This document shows, one piece after another, positions 1 to 12,501 of a stretch of DNA of 64,000 bases (position 1 is the first letter of the stretch; each line of letters begins with the position of its first letter). This DNA is from Dermacentor variabilis. Lineage: Eukaryota > Arthropoda > Arachnida > Ixodida > Ixodidae. The notes under the pieces are model-generated. The model was not told the origin of the DNA and ran no database searches. It saw only the letters and a program-made list of their open reading frames with translations. The stretch covers positions 59,152,255-59,216,254 of the forward strand of contig NC_134576.1 in NCBI RefSeq assembly GCF_050947875.1, read 5' to 3'. Made by a program: the position numbers and the translations under genes.

Positions 1-26
1 CATGGTTCGTAAGAGGACAGGCATAC

Positions 27-230
27 CGTTGCTGGGCTCGGGATGATAAGTGATTTTTCGCGGCCGCTCTCATCTTCCTGACAATTCTGACACCTTTTTC
101 CTGTAGGGTCGAGAAGCCACGCCGCCGAGAGTGAGGGGCTTGCAGTGGATTGGCGGCTAATGGTAACGATTGTGTTGTTTCCCAAGGCGTCATCAAGAAG
201 GAATGTTTCTTGAATAGTTCCGGTGAAGCC
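27..230 (-). CDS. CLCA-type chloride channel regulator, exon after the VWA domain
   Basis: The minus strand is open and reads through a segment with ETFLLDDALGNNT and a following LLDPTGK. This matches the beta-sandwich region that follows the von Willebrand A domain in CLCA proteins (pattern: TFxVDxxLGNxT, then a DPxGK loop). The upstream edge is uncertain: a consensus-like acceptor at about 249 leaves an in-frame TAA, so the true acceptor is probably nearer 230. A donor-like GTATGC follows position 27. It lies downstream of three VWA exons on the same strand, which supports one long gene. Family assignment is by remembered motif; no alignment was run. Confidence 0.6.
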
Positions 231-834
231 CCTTGTTTCTTACATCACCTGTAAGACGAAGGCAATCCTGGTTGATTTCAAGTACAATCATTTATATCCC
301 TGAAACAGACGAAAGTCGTCGGTAAAAGCTGCCTATCAGATTGGTTTGAGAGAAGTGCACAATGTAGCCACCTATGTACAACAGATTCGTCGGTACCAGC
401 AGACGAAGGACCGTCTAACAAAATAAAAACAAATATATGAGAGAAAAGCTTTCTAAAATAAAACAAATATTTTCATGTCATACAGGATGCAAAGGAAACC
501 ACAGTTCATTATGAAAAAAGCAGGAAATATTTCTTCCAAAAGAGAAATTATGTGAGATTTAGTTCAATACTTACAGAATAAATTTATGCTGTCTTCACAC
601 ATAGGTGTGTACTATACATGATATATTTGCAGAAAGTAATCCGTTTAAGAAAAAGGGAAGCTTTTTTTTTTTGTCGTGGATGGGGCGAGATAGGCATTCT
701 GTGTGTTGTATAATACCTAGTTCTCGCGACGACTCCCGAACACAGTGGTGGACAACTTGTGATGCCCAGGATAACATTGGATATTGAGTCTCTATAAACA
801 TTACACTGTATCGTAAATTGTTTCTTAAATTGAA
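231..834. other. Intronic sequence, no gene seen
   Basis: AT-rich sequence between the last CLCA exon and the first SINE. Short open frames occur on both strands but none has a recognisable domain, splice context or codon signature. A run of T at 660-672 is the only low-complexity tract. Confidence 0.5.
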
Positions 835-1032
835 TTAAATGATGGAATTTTACGTGCCACAACTACTTTCTGATTATGAGCCTCGCCGGATATTTGGATG
901 GCCTGGGGTTCTTTAACGTGCACCTAAATCTAATTACACGGGTGTTTTCGCATTTCGACCCCATCGAAATGCGGCCGCCGTGGCCGGAATTCGATCCCGC
1001 GACACCATAGCCACTGAGCAACCACGGCGGGT
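835..1032 (-). repeat. Ruka-type tRNA-derived SINE
   Basis: Read on the minus strand, the element begins with a tRNA-like head containing an A box (GGTTGCTCAGTGGCTATGGT) and a B box (GGGATCGAATTCC). A body with GCGAAAACACCCGTGTAATT and GGTGCACGTTAAAGAACCCC follows, ending near an AT-rich tail at 835. The same body recurs at 32376-32608, with a more decayed copy at 14268-14405. This layout matches the Ruka SINE family described from Rhipicephalus ticks; the family name is from memory. Confidence 0.85.
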
Positions 1033-3646
1033 TCAATCGTTTCTATCTTTAGAGAAACATTATAATGTTTGCTAAGAAATCGTCAAGTCAAAGTCTACAT
1101 AAACAAGCATTATGCCCATACTGGCAAATAATTATGAGAGCAATGTTTAGTTTATGATGACTTGCTTGATTTCTTACGAATCTTTAAGAAGGTGTTTGAC
1201 AAACGACAAGAAGAATGGACATCTTAAAATTAAGCTTCCTTCCCCGAACAATTGTGCTCTGGAACTATTTAGCTCCTTGGTTACCGCTAGTAATGCGCTC
1301 AGTTTTGGTGCGTTTGTTTTAACGTTTGATTTCAAAACACAATAGTCGCAACGCATACCGCGATACCTAATATTATAGCTTGATCATCACCATTTACAAT
1401 GCCCGTAAAAGAGTAATAACTGCTCAGATAGTTATTCACATTTTCTACGTGAAAATTCTAGGAAGCTCCTAAATGAACACAGATTACCGTGTAAAAATAA
1501 AATAACCAAAAAAGAGCGCCTGCTTCCTAGTTCCTGACTTCTGTAAATCAGATCACATGCACCAAAAAATTATCGTTAAGATTTGTTGGTGTCAATGCTA
1601 GACACGCAGCCCCCTACGGTAGGGGGCGGTTTGTGCATGCTCGTTTCTCTTCCACTCTATTTTGCCCTTCCACTGTCTCTTTTCATCCCCCTTAGCCTTT
1701 CCCCCCCTGAAGGGTAGCCAACTGGAACTACCTCTGATTATCCTCCCTGCCTTTCTCGGTATTCTTTTCTCTCTCTCTGTATTTATCAGGGAGCATTTGT
1801 TTTTAGTCCTTGCCACAGACACCTAGTTCGTTATATGCGGCACTTTTTACGCTCGCGAAGCAATGGTTGGCATGTTTGGGAAACATGAAATAGCCTCGTC
1901 ATAATTGGATGTTGTGTTCGATCGGCTTTTCTGTGCAAGCAAGGTGGTCTTGTGTGCATTCAACTAGCCCTGGAGCCTCCACATGCTTTGTTTAGTTCCC
2001 GTACATTGCTATACTGTAATTTGAAGTATTGCACCAATACGCACAGTAATTCACAAGGATACACAAAGGAGCTATTCAAAATGTAAGAGATCAGAGTAAT
2101 AGGCAAGCTACGGCCGAAGCTTGGTTTGGGATCAATTGCGTGTTTCTGTGTGGGTGAAAAGCCGAAAGGAAGGAAAGGATTGCGCGTAACACTTGTGCAC
2201 ATGCTGACGAATCACGGATGAATAACAGCAACCCACAGATGGAAAAATAATGTTGCACTTGATATTAGTCGAACACAATCTTCAAGATGACATGCACTCG
2301 TGAGCGTATACCTTTGTTTGAGACATCGTTAAAACAGTCTATATGTCTGATCAAAATTGTCTGAAACGACTGAAAATTGACAACCCGAGAGACGCTTGTG
2401 CATATTCGTTGCTACTCTCGTATAAAAATGACGCTGCTCATTCGACCGAACCGCCAATTTTGCGTCGTTTCATTGAGTATGTGAGCATTACACGCTAGGT
2501 TCGACGAAATCTTCAACGGAAGCTTTATGTTTTCCCCAATCGGCCGCAAAATTGTCAGATCTGAGAAATAGTTTAAGTTCACACCTCATTTCAGACGGTG
2601 CATAGCGCTGTTGGTATGGAATAATTCCAATGGAAATGTTTAACAACGCTTTGAAAGAACTGTTGATCAAGTAGATCGCTTTCTGTGGGCGCGGTAGCGA
2701 AAGAGTTAGACGGAGGTGCTCGCTGTCTGCCTAATGTTGTTTATGTCTACACTTAGCGAGAGTGACCACGTGTTCTTGATTAATTTTGTTGCACTGGTTG
2801 AACGTTGCTTGATTTCTCTGTTACGTATTATAGTATCTTTCTTTTTCATTTTGTTCTTCAGCAATTTCCCTTACTGGGCTCGAGTAAGTGCTATAAATAT
2901 TAAAACGGAATTGCTGCAACCTTCCCTAAGCGCGGTTCGAAACTACTACAAAGAGCAAACGTGTTTGTGAGAAAGTTGTTGAGCAACCAGAAAAATTTCC
3001 GGTAAAGCATTCTGTCTATCTATACATGCTACATTAAAAGATATTTCCAAACCTGAAATAATGCCCACGAAATAACATAAGTGGCGCGCCACTTGTCGAC
3101 CGTCCGATCTAAAGCACACATGTTTATAATGTTACCCACCGAACTAATACTGCTAATATGTGGGTTGGACTTTCGCAAAACGTTCATAGGGCTAGTAGCT
3201 GTTTCACGTAAACAGTAAACTAATACAAAATGTGTTCGCTTGCGATGAACAGGCGCTGTTTACAAAGCAGCGATCTGTTTTCTGTCTAGACTGACAGAAA
3301 TGTATAATTCAAGACGCTTCGATTGTTTTGAAAGACACCAGTTATTGGCAACATTAAGAACACAAGAAGCCATATATAGATTCTTTTAGTCACTACGATT
3401 TCGCTTCCTCTCTCAAATGCCACAAATATTGTTCAAATCGCTGGAGCGATTGTTTCAAAAGAGGATTTCAGCATATTACGCGCATTTGAATACGTCAGTC
3501 AAAGATGGCTCTCAGCTAAATCTAATTCGTCAAAGCGTGGTAACGCACTTCGTGGTCGTGCAACTAAATAGGCTAGAAAATACGTGTAGAGATCTCAACT
3601 GCCTCCACGGATATCCTTCGTTGTGTGGTCGAAAACCTGTACTTAC
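1033..3646. other. Intronic sequence, nothing assignable
   Basis: About 2.6 kb with scattered short open frames on both strands, no domain motif and no LTR-like termini. A pyrimidine-rich patch lies at 1640-1800 on the plus strand. I see no gene or element I can support. Confidence 0.45.
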
Positions 3647-3898
3647 AAGCAGGGGCTCGAGCGAGGGCTTCCAGTAGGGGTTGAACGCATTGGCATAGAT
3701 GCTCTTCAGGGCCAATGTGGGATTGTATCCTTCCCTTTGAAAGCACTCGTCATTAGCAGACTGTAGTATTTCCGCACCTGCTTTGGCGGCTGCTACTTGT
3801 GGCGTAAATTCACGATGGGAGGTGCCCGTATTGCACTTGCCATCGACCATTGATTCACTGGTGTTACATTTCACAGTTTCATTGGAAGTAATAAGCAC
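3647..3898 (-). CDS. Unassigned candidate exon, 84 codons, phase 0 at both ends
   Basis: A minus-strand segment has a clean acceptor (tttcAG, AG at 3900-3899) and a perfect donor GTAAGT starting at 3646. It is exactly 252 nt with no stop. It begins VLITSNETV and carries four cysteines (VKCN, GKCN, DECF and neighbours) and a YANAFNPYW segment. It sits between two CLCA exons in the same orientation and in compatible phase, so it may belong to that gene. I do not recognise the sequence as a known CLCA segment. Its first residues resemble the start of the 13993-13742 exon (VLNTSSQT), which has the same length. Alternatives are an alternative exon or an exon of another gene. Confidence 0.45.
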
Positions 3899-5696
3899 CT
3901 GAAAGTGACAGATACCACCAGAAGGTCCTTCATTACTGAACGGTTACCTCTGCTGCCTATCACATGAGCGTACGTTTCTGGTGAGCCATCAGTTAACACA
4001 TTGGCTCCTACGTCTGCACATCAAATAAGAAAAATTCTGCAGCACCAACGGCAACAAACATTCACCTACGAACTGCCGTCCCCGTGCTGAACCCAGCTGA
4101 ATTTTACTCGAACATATAGTTTTTGGAAACCTTGCAGACTTTCTGCACCGAAACTTCTTTTTACGCGTAAGCGCAGATGAACCCTCTGTGAAATCTGCGA
4201 GATCCCTTTTGAAGCCGCGAAAGAAGCGATTGATGGAGGAGGATTGCGTGTGCAGGTGAAGACAATCGCCGCGTCCGCGCCCTTTCCGTTTGTGCTGCCA
4301 CGACGCAGTGTTCTTTGTGAATGTTCGCGGCTTCCAAGCGCTTGAGCGTAACCAGCGTTCACGAAGAGCAGCGTCGCTGCAACGTTTTTGTAATGTTAAA
4401 AAACCCGTTTTCCCAGTTTATAGTCTTGAGAAAACGATGAGTAACTTGCACGAATAGATTAAAACAAATACCTGAGTAATATTCACTTCGCAATTGGCAC
4501 TCATATTCGATACAAAAATTATGGTGACACTAAAAACTCGTTCACTCATTTGACGCTGTCATCCCATCATCGTGCTGTCGCGTTATCAACGGCGGCGCAC
4601 TCGTCTTTTGCGCGTAGCGCCTTAAAAAGTTACGGCGAAGGCGAAGTGCGTTTGGCTGCAAAAAGGACAAAGCCCAAATGCACACGCCGTCCCACTGCAG
4701 TCCATTGGCAATGCAGCGGAGTGAGCGCAGGGCTAAGCTTTCCTGTCCTGGTACGCATTGTGAGCATTGCGCACATTAGCGTTCCTGCTGAACAGCTGTG
4801 TGCATGCAACATCGACACGATACGGTCTCACTTCTTGCAGCTTCCATGTGTGACGCCTGAGAGCCACTGGCGGCGGTCCTCCCTAGGACAGCGCCGCGAA
4901 TAGCCTAATCTATAGGTACCAGCCTTACAAATAGCGCTGATTTTCGTGTTGCTGTTGTGCAATTTCAAACGTCTATGAATGAAGGAACTAATTTTGTTTG
5001 CCTATTCAAGAAAAGGGAGGGGCCGGGGGGGACAGAGGGATGTCCATGTCCATAGGATTGTGGGCTTCGCCAGGTAGTCGGTCTTTAGCCTTTACCCTGA
5101 AATGCCGATATACGATTCATGTAGTCATGCTAGGTTGATGCATATTCTTGCTGCAACGGAGCAGTTTTTCCGGGTTCCAAGAGACATGCGCCAACGCGTC
5201 GACCCTACGTATCGTGGAAACGCCGTCCAAGTAGCTCGAGCACAACGTTATGTATTTCAATGCGTCGCTTTAGAAAAGAAACTGCACATTTTTAAGCAAT
5301 TATATTTATTTGGCGCTATCTCGAATTTTCGTGGTAGTCAGCGGCGCATAGTAGTCAAAGCCTATGCAAAGATTGCGATGGAAGCGCGAGGTGTTATCGC
5401 GCAACCAAATTGCAGGGCGCGTTCGTCGGCGGCGGCAAAATAATGTACCTCGTGGAGGCGTCCATATTCTTCTGCAACCGATCTGCGCTGGCGTTCATGC
5501 CGCTGGAGTGGATGCACACACGAAAGACCGGCGTATATGCATAGTCACCTCTTTTATACCGTTACGCATGTGTTGGTTAATGGCTCCATCCTTGATGAAA
5601 TTAGGCAGTCGAACAACAAACGCTACATAAAACTATCACTGCAGGAAATAAGTGCCTTCAAGAGCCCGAGTAGTTTAAAGAGACATGAAACGATAA
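3899..5696. other. Intronic sequence, no gene seen
   Basis: Open frames of up to 117 codons occur at 4066-4362 (minus) and 4550-4903 (plus), but they overlap each other in several frames. None has a motif or splice context that I trust. Confidence 0.4.
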
Positions 5697-5722
5697 AGTC
5701 ATAGTCATAGTCATAGTCATAG
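5697..5722. repeat. Short tandem repeat (AGTCAT)n
   Basis: Four perfect copies of the hexamer AGTCAT lie at the tail end of the adjacent tRNA-like repeat. Read on the minus strand they form its 3' simple-sequence tail, as is common for SINEs. Confidence 0.85.
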
Positions 5723-6090
5723 GAAGCGAAAAACTACTGTCACCAAGGACAACATAGGAAAAATTACTTGTGCCTAATAAATCAAATAAGAAATGATAAA
5801 TTATTGGAAATGAAAGCGGATGAAAAAACAACTTGCCGCAGGTGGGGTACGATTCTACAACCTTCGCAGTACGTGTGCGATGCTCTACCAATTCAGATAC
5901 CGTGGCGCCATTTCCCCGTCCACTTTCTTGGGTATTTATGTTTCCTTGTAGAACCCTGGGAGTGTCCGCCCCCGCCACCACTCACAAACCTTGGCGGTGG
6001 ATGTGGAACATCCTTTCTGACGCAGGCGTCACGAGAACGTGATCTTTTTGGGTGGAGGCAACCGGTCAATAAACCCACACAAGCTACCTG
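5723..6090 (-). repeat. tRNA-headed repeat, copy 1
   Basis: A tRNA-like block lies at 5834-5910 on the minus strand. It contains an A-box-like ATTGGTAGAGCAT and, about 30 nt later, a B-box-like GGTTGTAGAATCGTACC. It is embedded in a longer conserved unit that is also present at 15740-16140 and 50395-50830. Shared landmarks are an ACACCAAGGACAACAT-type motif, a CCACCACTCACAGACCTTGG-type motif and CAATAAACCCACAC. The head is too diverged and too embedded in a dispersed repeat to be a functional tRNA gene. Confidence 0.75.
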
Positions 6091-6104
6091 AAGACATGAG
6101 AAGT

Positions 6105-6300
6105 GGACTACTTGAAGTGAAAGAAGAAACAACTTCCCGCAGGTAGGGAACGATCCCACAACCTTTGCATTACGCGAAGGTTGTGGCATCCACTTTCTTG
6201 GGATACTCAAGAAATTGGACGGGGAAACGGCGCCGCGGTAGCTCAATTGGCAGAGAATCGCACGCGTCGGTGGGGCCAGAGGTTGGAGCAGACCGGTGGA
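6105..6300. repeat. Rearranged fragments of the tRNA-headed repeat
   Basis: Pieces of the same family as 5723-6090 occur here in a scrambled order: CAACTTCCCGCAGGTAGGGA in one orientation, then GCGGTAGCTCAATTGGCAGA in the other. This suggests a second insertion followed by deletion or inversion. It directly abuts copy 1. Confidence 0.55.
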
Positions 6301-7219
6301 TTTGATGTTTGGTACTTTACGCCGCTGACATTTATGACAAGCTTTCACGTAATGCACAACAGATGAAAGCTGGTGCTCGCAGTAACATTTCTATCGTGGG
6401 TGCGCTATTGTGAAGAAGAGTAATTGTCCGGCACAGGGATCGTTGTGACATGACTGCAAAACTTCCTCACGCATTGCTCTAAGGAGGACAGTAAGGAACG
6501 TTTCTTCACTCGTTTCAGTTTCAGTTGCAGAGTAGGTTGCTCCGCAGGCAACACGATGTCAGTCCTCATGGTAGCCAGCGTGGAATAACTTCCTCGGCTG
6601 CTAGAAGATACCAAATAATAGGAATAAGGTCTGTGTCCACACAATATAGGTCAGCCATCCGGAACGAATCAACCGCATCAAGAAAAAGCAAATTTTGTTA
6701 AAAGTCTAAGGATGTCAACAGAATCAAAGCACGTGGCAGGCAGTGAGCTTCACTGTGTTTTTGTCCAGATCGATCGACGACGTTAATTTCGTACTCCTAA
6801 AGGCGGAGGCTCTAACGAGCGAGGCGGTCTGATAGATTCCTGAGATTAGCAAGCCAACAAAGCAAATGGTGGTCGCTAGCCACTTCAAGTGGCTGGCCAT
6901 ACAGGATAACTGAAACTTACTTATGACCCAAACCATTACTAAACACTCCTTTTTAGTGGTCGAGTAGTTAGCTTCTGCCTTTGAGCGACAACAGCTCGCG
7001 GAACGCAGTTACGCGTTCCGTACCATCTCGCTATTGAACAAGAATGGCTTCGAGCCGGACAACGCTGGCGTCTGTGCGAATTTCAATTTGAGCAGCATTG
7101 CCAAACTTCGCGAGCACCGGAGCTGCTTCATGTCCTTTGCGTAACTCTGTAAACGCCTGTTCTTGCTCTTTCTTCAACACGAAGAAACATCATGGCGTGT
7201 TATTCCTGGTAGAAGTTCA
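6301..7219. other. Intronic sequence, nothing assignable
   Basis: No recognisable coding motif or terminal repeat. Short minus-strand frames at 6405-6644 and 6724-6936 are unsupported by homology known to me. Confidence 0.4.
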
Positions 7220-10042
7220 ATTATTTTTGAGAATTCTAAAAAAGAACATGATGACAGCAGAAGCCAAGGCTGAAAAACCGCTGAACAGCCTTCTAGTCTT
7301 GAGGTAGCTGGAACTGAGCGATGGCAGCCAACTCCTTATGGTCTCACCAAATGCCCCGAGGCCTGATCCCATGACCGATAGACTTGAGTCCCTGAAAACA
7401 AATCGACATTTTTCTAGCTTCATCGCGAGATTTTTCTTCCTGATAGCATTTGGAACACTTCAGCCACACCATCTGTTGCTCAAACGTGGTTAAAAACACA
7501 GCGACATCGTTCAGGTAGGCCCCGCACGTCTGCCACTTCAGTTCCCCGAGTCGTTGTAGCTGCACAGAGGCCGAATGGGAAGACTTTAAATTTGCATAGC
7601 CCGTCAGGAGTCACGAATGCAGTGTGCTCGTGCTCACGCTCGTAGACTTTAAGGTACCTGTACCGTTACTTATGGTCTAACGAGGTTAAGAAATGGCCAT
7701 GAAGTAGATACTCCATTCAGCCGTCAATCCGTGACAGGATGGCAACATTGCATTTGGTGACTTTGTTAAGCCGTCTGCAGTCGACACAGATGTCCTTTGT
7801 TATTATAATGACGAAGACGCCCACGGAATAGCCGATGGGTGAATCGCCGATGGGTGAATCGCGTGTTTATTGACTATTTTTTTACTTTCGCGTTCAATCA
7901 CCTTGCGTTCCATTGGCGACACGTGGTATGGATACTGACGAACTCGGCGTGCTGCCTCCTTCGTGAAAATACGGAGTTTCGAAACGGAGTCCCGCTGCAC
8001 CGGATTCTGTGAAGAAGCAATCAAAGATTTCGCTCACGTGTCCTAACAGCCGCTGTTTCGGTAGCTCCCACAAGCATGCAATAATGAGAACGCGGCTGCT
8101 CAGGAGGGTAGCAGTTGTCATGCCCGGTGATATCACTTCTAATATATTGACGTCCAAGAAGTCAGCAAATTCATTGAGGAACGCTCTACCTGTGATTGAA
8201 GGACGCGCTCACTATCGAAGAACTATCGATCACTTCCTCGGCAGCAGAAGAATGCGTCAAGATTTCAAGATGGATCAGAAGCGAAGTATTTGCCTCGGCA
8301 ATGTCCCCATATTCGTTGAGTACACCGCTGGTTACAAGGTCAAACGCGCTACTTCTTGGTGGTAACGTGATCTTGTTGTCGACGATGCGCAAGGCATTGT
8401 CATGCCTATCTTAATTACTGCTTTCCATGGCGTGCACTATGGAAAATGCTACCAGCAACTGGCAGAAATTAATATTGACTCTATTAGCCTGCAACAACAC
8501 CATACCAAGAATCTAGTCTAAAACAAGTAGGCAGGATAAAAAAATCTCCGACGTACGTAAAGCCGCGAATATTCATTCGTGCAGTACATCTGCCCAGGGG
8601 ATTTAAAAGGTGGTCTCCTTCAGTGTGAATCTGTGACCCCAATCCACTATGTATATTTCTTTCTTTAGCTTACAAGCAACGTCGGTGCTCCTAGCCAAGG
8701 TGCTCCAGTGTCAGTTAATGGTGCTATTTCTTCTTCGTCTACGGTTACTGGAATATCAAACATTACCTCTTCTCTTGCGGTACTTGACTGTGTCTCCAGT
8801 ATACTTTGCTGTCGTCGTTGTCGTAATGAAGGCTCTTCAGTGCACTTCACATCAGTGACCCCACTTGCTGAGTTCGCTGGCCTCCGTTTTCCCTGTCCGC
8901 AGGGCTGAGCGAGCGGTGCCTTGGAGTGCCACTAGAGAAGGCTGCGCTTTAGCACAGGCATCGACCAGGTGACGACGAACGGTGTTCATGCCGCGGACAC
9001 TCCAACGAACTAGGACTCTTCGCGGGGAAGTTCTCCATCTCTACGAGTCGCGAAAGAGTTGCTTTTGGAGAGAACTCAAGGATACCTACTTGGCGCTAGG
9101 AACCCGCTCTGTAAATAATCCCGGCATCGCAACAGGGAACAAAAATGCCTGTGGTCCGGTGTTCGCCGGACGTCACTGTTCCTCAGTCGTGTTTCAGCAG
9201 AGGACGGTGGGCTGCGAGGCATGAAGCCTACTTCCATTTGTTGAGTGGGGTGTGCGAAGGCAAAGGTATTGTACAATGCAGGACGCTGCTGTGGCGTCTC
9301 GTACCGTTCAGGAAATAGGACGGCCTGCCTGATTTCAGCGGGAACCATTCCAGCCATGGAAAGTTGCAATACGGGTGGATTGGCTGCCAGCAACTTCTGA
9401 ATTTCTTTTTTTGATCCTTGATATCGTCCCATAGTGTACTGATGACGTTGGCGAGAGCAACGGGAGCGAGGTTACTTGGAACCATGACGGCGATGTAAAA
9501 TCTGGCATGCTGTTGAAGCAATTTTTTCATGGTTGTGGCTTCGGCGAGAAAGTCCGTGAATGTTGTCGGCGGGTTACAAATGAGGCCAGCAAAAACGCCT
9601 TGCTTGACACCTCGCATTAGGTGACACACCTTCTTCTATTCAGTCGCAGATGCGTCCACAACTCAGTCTCAACAGCTGAGCCATGTCTTACACATAAGTG
9701 GCAAAACTCTCATTCGGGCTTTGAACCTTCGCCTGAAGCGCCGACACGGCTTACTCTTTTCAGTGAGCACTGGAATGGGCATTGAGAAACTACCGACGAG
9801 ATTCGTCTCACCATATCAACGTCGCCTAATGATTCTCGAACCACGTCCTCGTTGAATCCTCGAGAGCATAATCCACACTGCGAAGTTTGCACCCTTGGTT
9901 CCAGTCGTTAAAGTTGGCGAGACGCCCGAAGTAGTGAAGTTAATCGTTACCGTCTTCAAAGCACCGCCTTGAAATGAATCCGGCGTCCGGGATTGACGAT
10001 GCACTGTTCTTCAGTGGTAACCATAGAAGGTGGTGGATACAT
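7220..10042 (-). mobile_element. Decayed Ty3/gypsy element G (gag to reverse transcriptase)
   Basis: Reading right to left on the minus strand: a gag start near 10042 (MYPPPSMVTTEEQ); gag body at 9629-9228 (CHLMRGVKQGVFAGL, then DFLAEATTM); a post-gag segment around 8850-8640; a segment with KITLPPRSSAF at 8392-8186, typical of the protease-RT linker in several gypsy groups; then RT pieces at 8025-7803 (YHVSPMERKVIERE, PWASS) and 7565-7344. The RT box reads AYLNDVAVF where YLDDV is expected, so a catalytic Asp has become Asn. The frame changes many times. RNase H, integrase and LTRs were not found, and the element ends at about 7220. It sits inside an intron of the CLCA gene. Confidence 0.75.
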
Positions 10043-11319
10043 TGTCGTCGCACTGTCAGCTAGCAGACCATGCCGTGGCTGGAGTCCATGCAGGTGACGG
10101 CTGGTACGTGTGTGTAAAGGCTCAGTGTCTGCTAACTAGACGCCAGACTTGTGCAGAGGGTACGCTCCGATGATCTACGTACCCAGCACCTCCATCGGAA
10201 AAAAGTCATGAAGTGAACAATCGAGGCCTTCGCAAAACGGTGTGCTTTTAGTACTGGTTCACACTCTGAAACCGTGTGTACCACTACGCAATTAGTCATT
10301 CTCGTTCAAGGGCTGGCGGCCACAGGTGCCTGACTATCTCGCGCCAGTATTTCAGTTCCAAACTATCTACTAGGGCTTTATGCAGTTTACAATTTCTAAA
10401 ATAGTTGGCAAATCACTGTTCATGAGGAAAACATTCTGCCGCCGCGAAAGCTATGCAACAGTCACCAAGATTACATTTTTTTAACACAATGTACATCACG
10501 CAAAATAACATATACATGCACAGAAAGATAAAAACAGTTTACTTGTCATCCTTATGCGACGCACGTTTTTTTTTTTTTCGTTTACCATTATGAGCTTACC
10601 ATTTAGCACGCGTTTGCCTGTCACTAGTTTTCGTATGTTTTTTCAGGCTGTGTGCGCCTGAATGTTTTCATGTCTCGTGGAAGGCTTTTTGAAATATGTT
10701 AAACGGTGACGCCCACAGCGCAGGAAAATCGCTTCTGGATTTATTGGCGGTTGGCCGGAAGTTAGATTATATGTACACGAGGGCCTCAGCCATCACACTG
10801 TTCCGCCACACAGCTGACTGGTCCTTCATGTTTTCCTCTGCATTTTTTAGACTGGCAACTACATCATCTAGAAATTAACGTCGTAATTACTCCTGTATAC
10901 AAAGAGGCATTAAGCGAAACTAACAGATAACCTGCGTAACATTACGTCAGATAAGAATTTGGGCAACTACGACTACTCCCAGGGCTGAGGTAAAGCCTTC
11001 TAAGTGGTGTATTTATAGCTTAGAGAGATCAAGTATAAAGTCGATATTTGTGGGGGTCATATAGTCGGAAACTCAAAATTTTTGCGACAGATAACTCGTA
11101 ATGTGCTTCACCTTTTCTCCAAATTCATGTTTTAAATCATGTGTAGTTGCTTCAGGACCGCGGCAACGTATCGGTATAATTAATGTCCGTATATAACGCT
11201 TTCGCGGCCCATTGCTAAATGACTTATCTCAATTTCATTCACCCGTTCGAATATAACTCCTACTTGTCAAGTGATTTATTGATGTCACATAGCACTGAAC
11301 TCACGGATCTAAACACCAG
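10043..11319. other. Intronic sequence, no gene seen
   Basis: The part next to 10043 may be 5' leader or LTR of element G, but no second LTR copy is available to define it. The rest holds only short frames and a T-run at 10568-10579. Confidence 0.4.
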
Positions 11320-11740
11320 CTCTCATAACGCGCCCAGCAACAGGCCAGACGCACATCTTATTCGTTGCATAGGCCTCGGGAGATACGCTGAGCCGCCCTG
11401 GTTACTCATGGGGTAGATAGAATGACTGTCACAGTACGGCTTAAGTCGGGTGAAATGGAGAGTGTCGCGACCGCGATGCTTAGGTGGTGTGACTGTTTCG
11501 CCAGCTACGTAGCTGACAGGGAGGTGTGGTCTACCATGCGGTATAGACATTCTTATTGCAGAAGACATTGGGAAGTATGGCCAAGGCTGTGACGCGGTGT
11601 GCTCACCCACACAAGGAAGTAAGCTGGAAGAAGTTACGTCTTCAGGTTATTGTCATGTCACCGCTTCTGGCGACAATGAGCTGCGGCTATAAGGGAGCGA
11701 GACAGCTGGCGATAACCTTCCACGTATCTCGTCGCATCAG
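11320..11740 (-). mobile_element. Ty3/gypsy polyprotein 3' end fragment (H)
   Basis: The minus strand shows a C-terminal gypsy signature: a SYVAGETV segment followed by HFTRLKPYCD. This is the equivalent of the HVSRLKPY motif that ends integrase in this group, and is seen intact in elements C and F here. It is followed by PRPMQRIRCASGLLLG, which looks like 3' untranslated sequence of a related element. No LTR pair is visible. It could be the far end of another copy related to G, but the RNase H and integrase cores are absent. Confidence 0.5.
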
Positions 11741-12409
11741 ACACCGTTGTAGGCATTAGGAAGGGTGTGGTAGGTGGTGAGCAAGGGGTCTAGTATGCTC
11801 TACTGCCCTTGTGCGTACAAAATGAATAATAGGAGAAACTAAGTGGCAGTTTGTGTAGACGTCTTATAGGCAATCGTAACAAATACCCCAAAAAAAGCCT
11901 CAGTGCGTGTGGGCAAAGGCGACATGAATAGTCAACATGCCACGTAGTGTGCGACTAAGGGCTTAAGTGTGTGAAACCGTTCCTTTAAGGGTGGCTAAGC
12001 ATGCGGTGAACAGCGTTGCTTGCCGCGAGAAGAGCTTGAATCGCTTCCGACAGGAGCACATTACCTTATTCCTTGAGTGGCCTGCGCTGAGAATTCGCGA
12101 GACTAGCAGTTCCTGCCTGCCGAACGACAACAGCTAATTCCCTTCACTAGGCCACTACCGACGACGTAAGGGCCAAACCAAACGACGACGCGGACCGATG
12201 AGGGACCGCTTCGAGCAGGTGACGAAGAGTCTGGTTTGAGGGCCGTGTCGACATCCTGTTAGAGCACGTGTGTATGCGTTGTGACGGCTATATCAGTAGG
12301 CTGTGCACCTGTTCCGCTGCAGACAGGACTGTCCCGCTCGGGGCGCGACAGAAGGCCTATATCAACTATTAAGAAAGGGGCTGACAGACGGAATAGCACA
12401 CTGTGGTAT
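11741..12409. other. Intronic sequence, nothing assignable
   Basis: No motif seen. The sequence is somewhat GC-richer than its neighbours and may be further retroelement remains. Confidence 0.35.
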
Positions 12410-12501
12410 AAAGTTCGTAAACAGGGATAAGGTGCCTCAAAGTTGCCTAAGGTGCCTCAGGCCAGCCTTTCTGAGGCACCTTATCCCTGTTTACAAACTT
12501 T
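12410..12501. repeat. Foldback repeat, 30-bp arms
   Basis: The left arm (12410-12439, from AAAGTTCGTAAACAGGG to GGTGCCTCA) and the right arm (12472-12501) are reverse complements with one mismatch, around a 32-nt spacer. The spacer contains a further copy of AAGGTGCCTCA. The structure resembles the hairpins at 34366-34506 and 49742-49851. Confidence 0.85.

Noticed and set aside
12410..12501. Transcription terminator or riboswitch
   Set aside because: The hairpin is in an intron of a eukaryotic gene, has no following T-run and matches other foldback repeats in layout.
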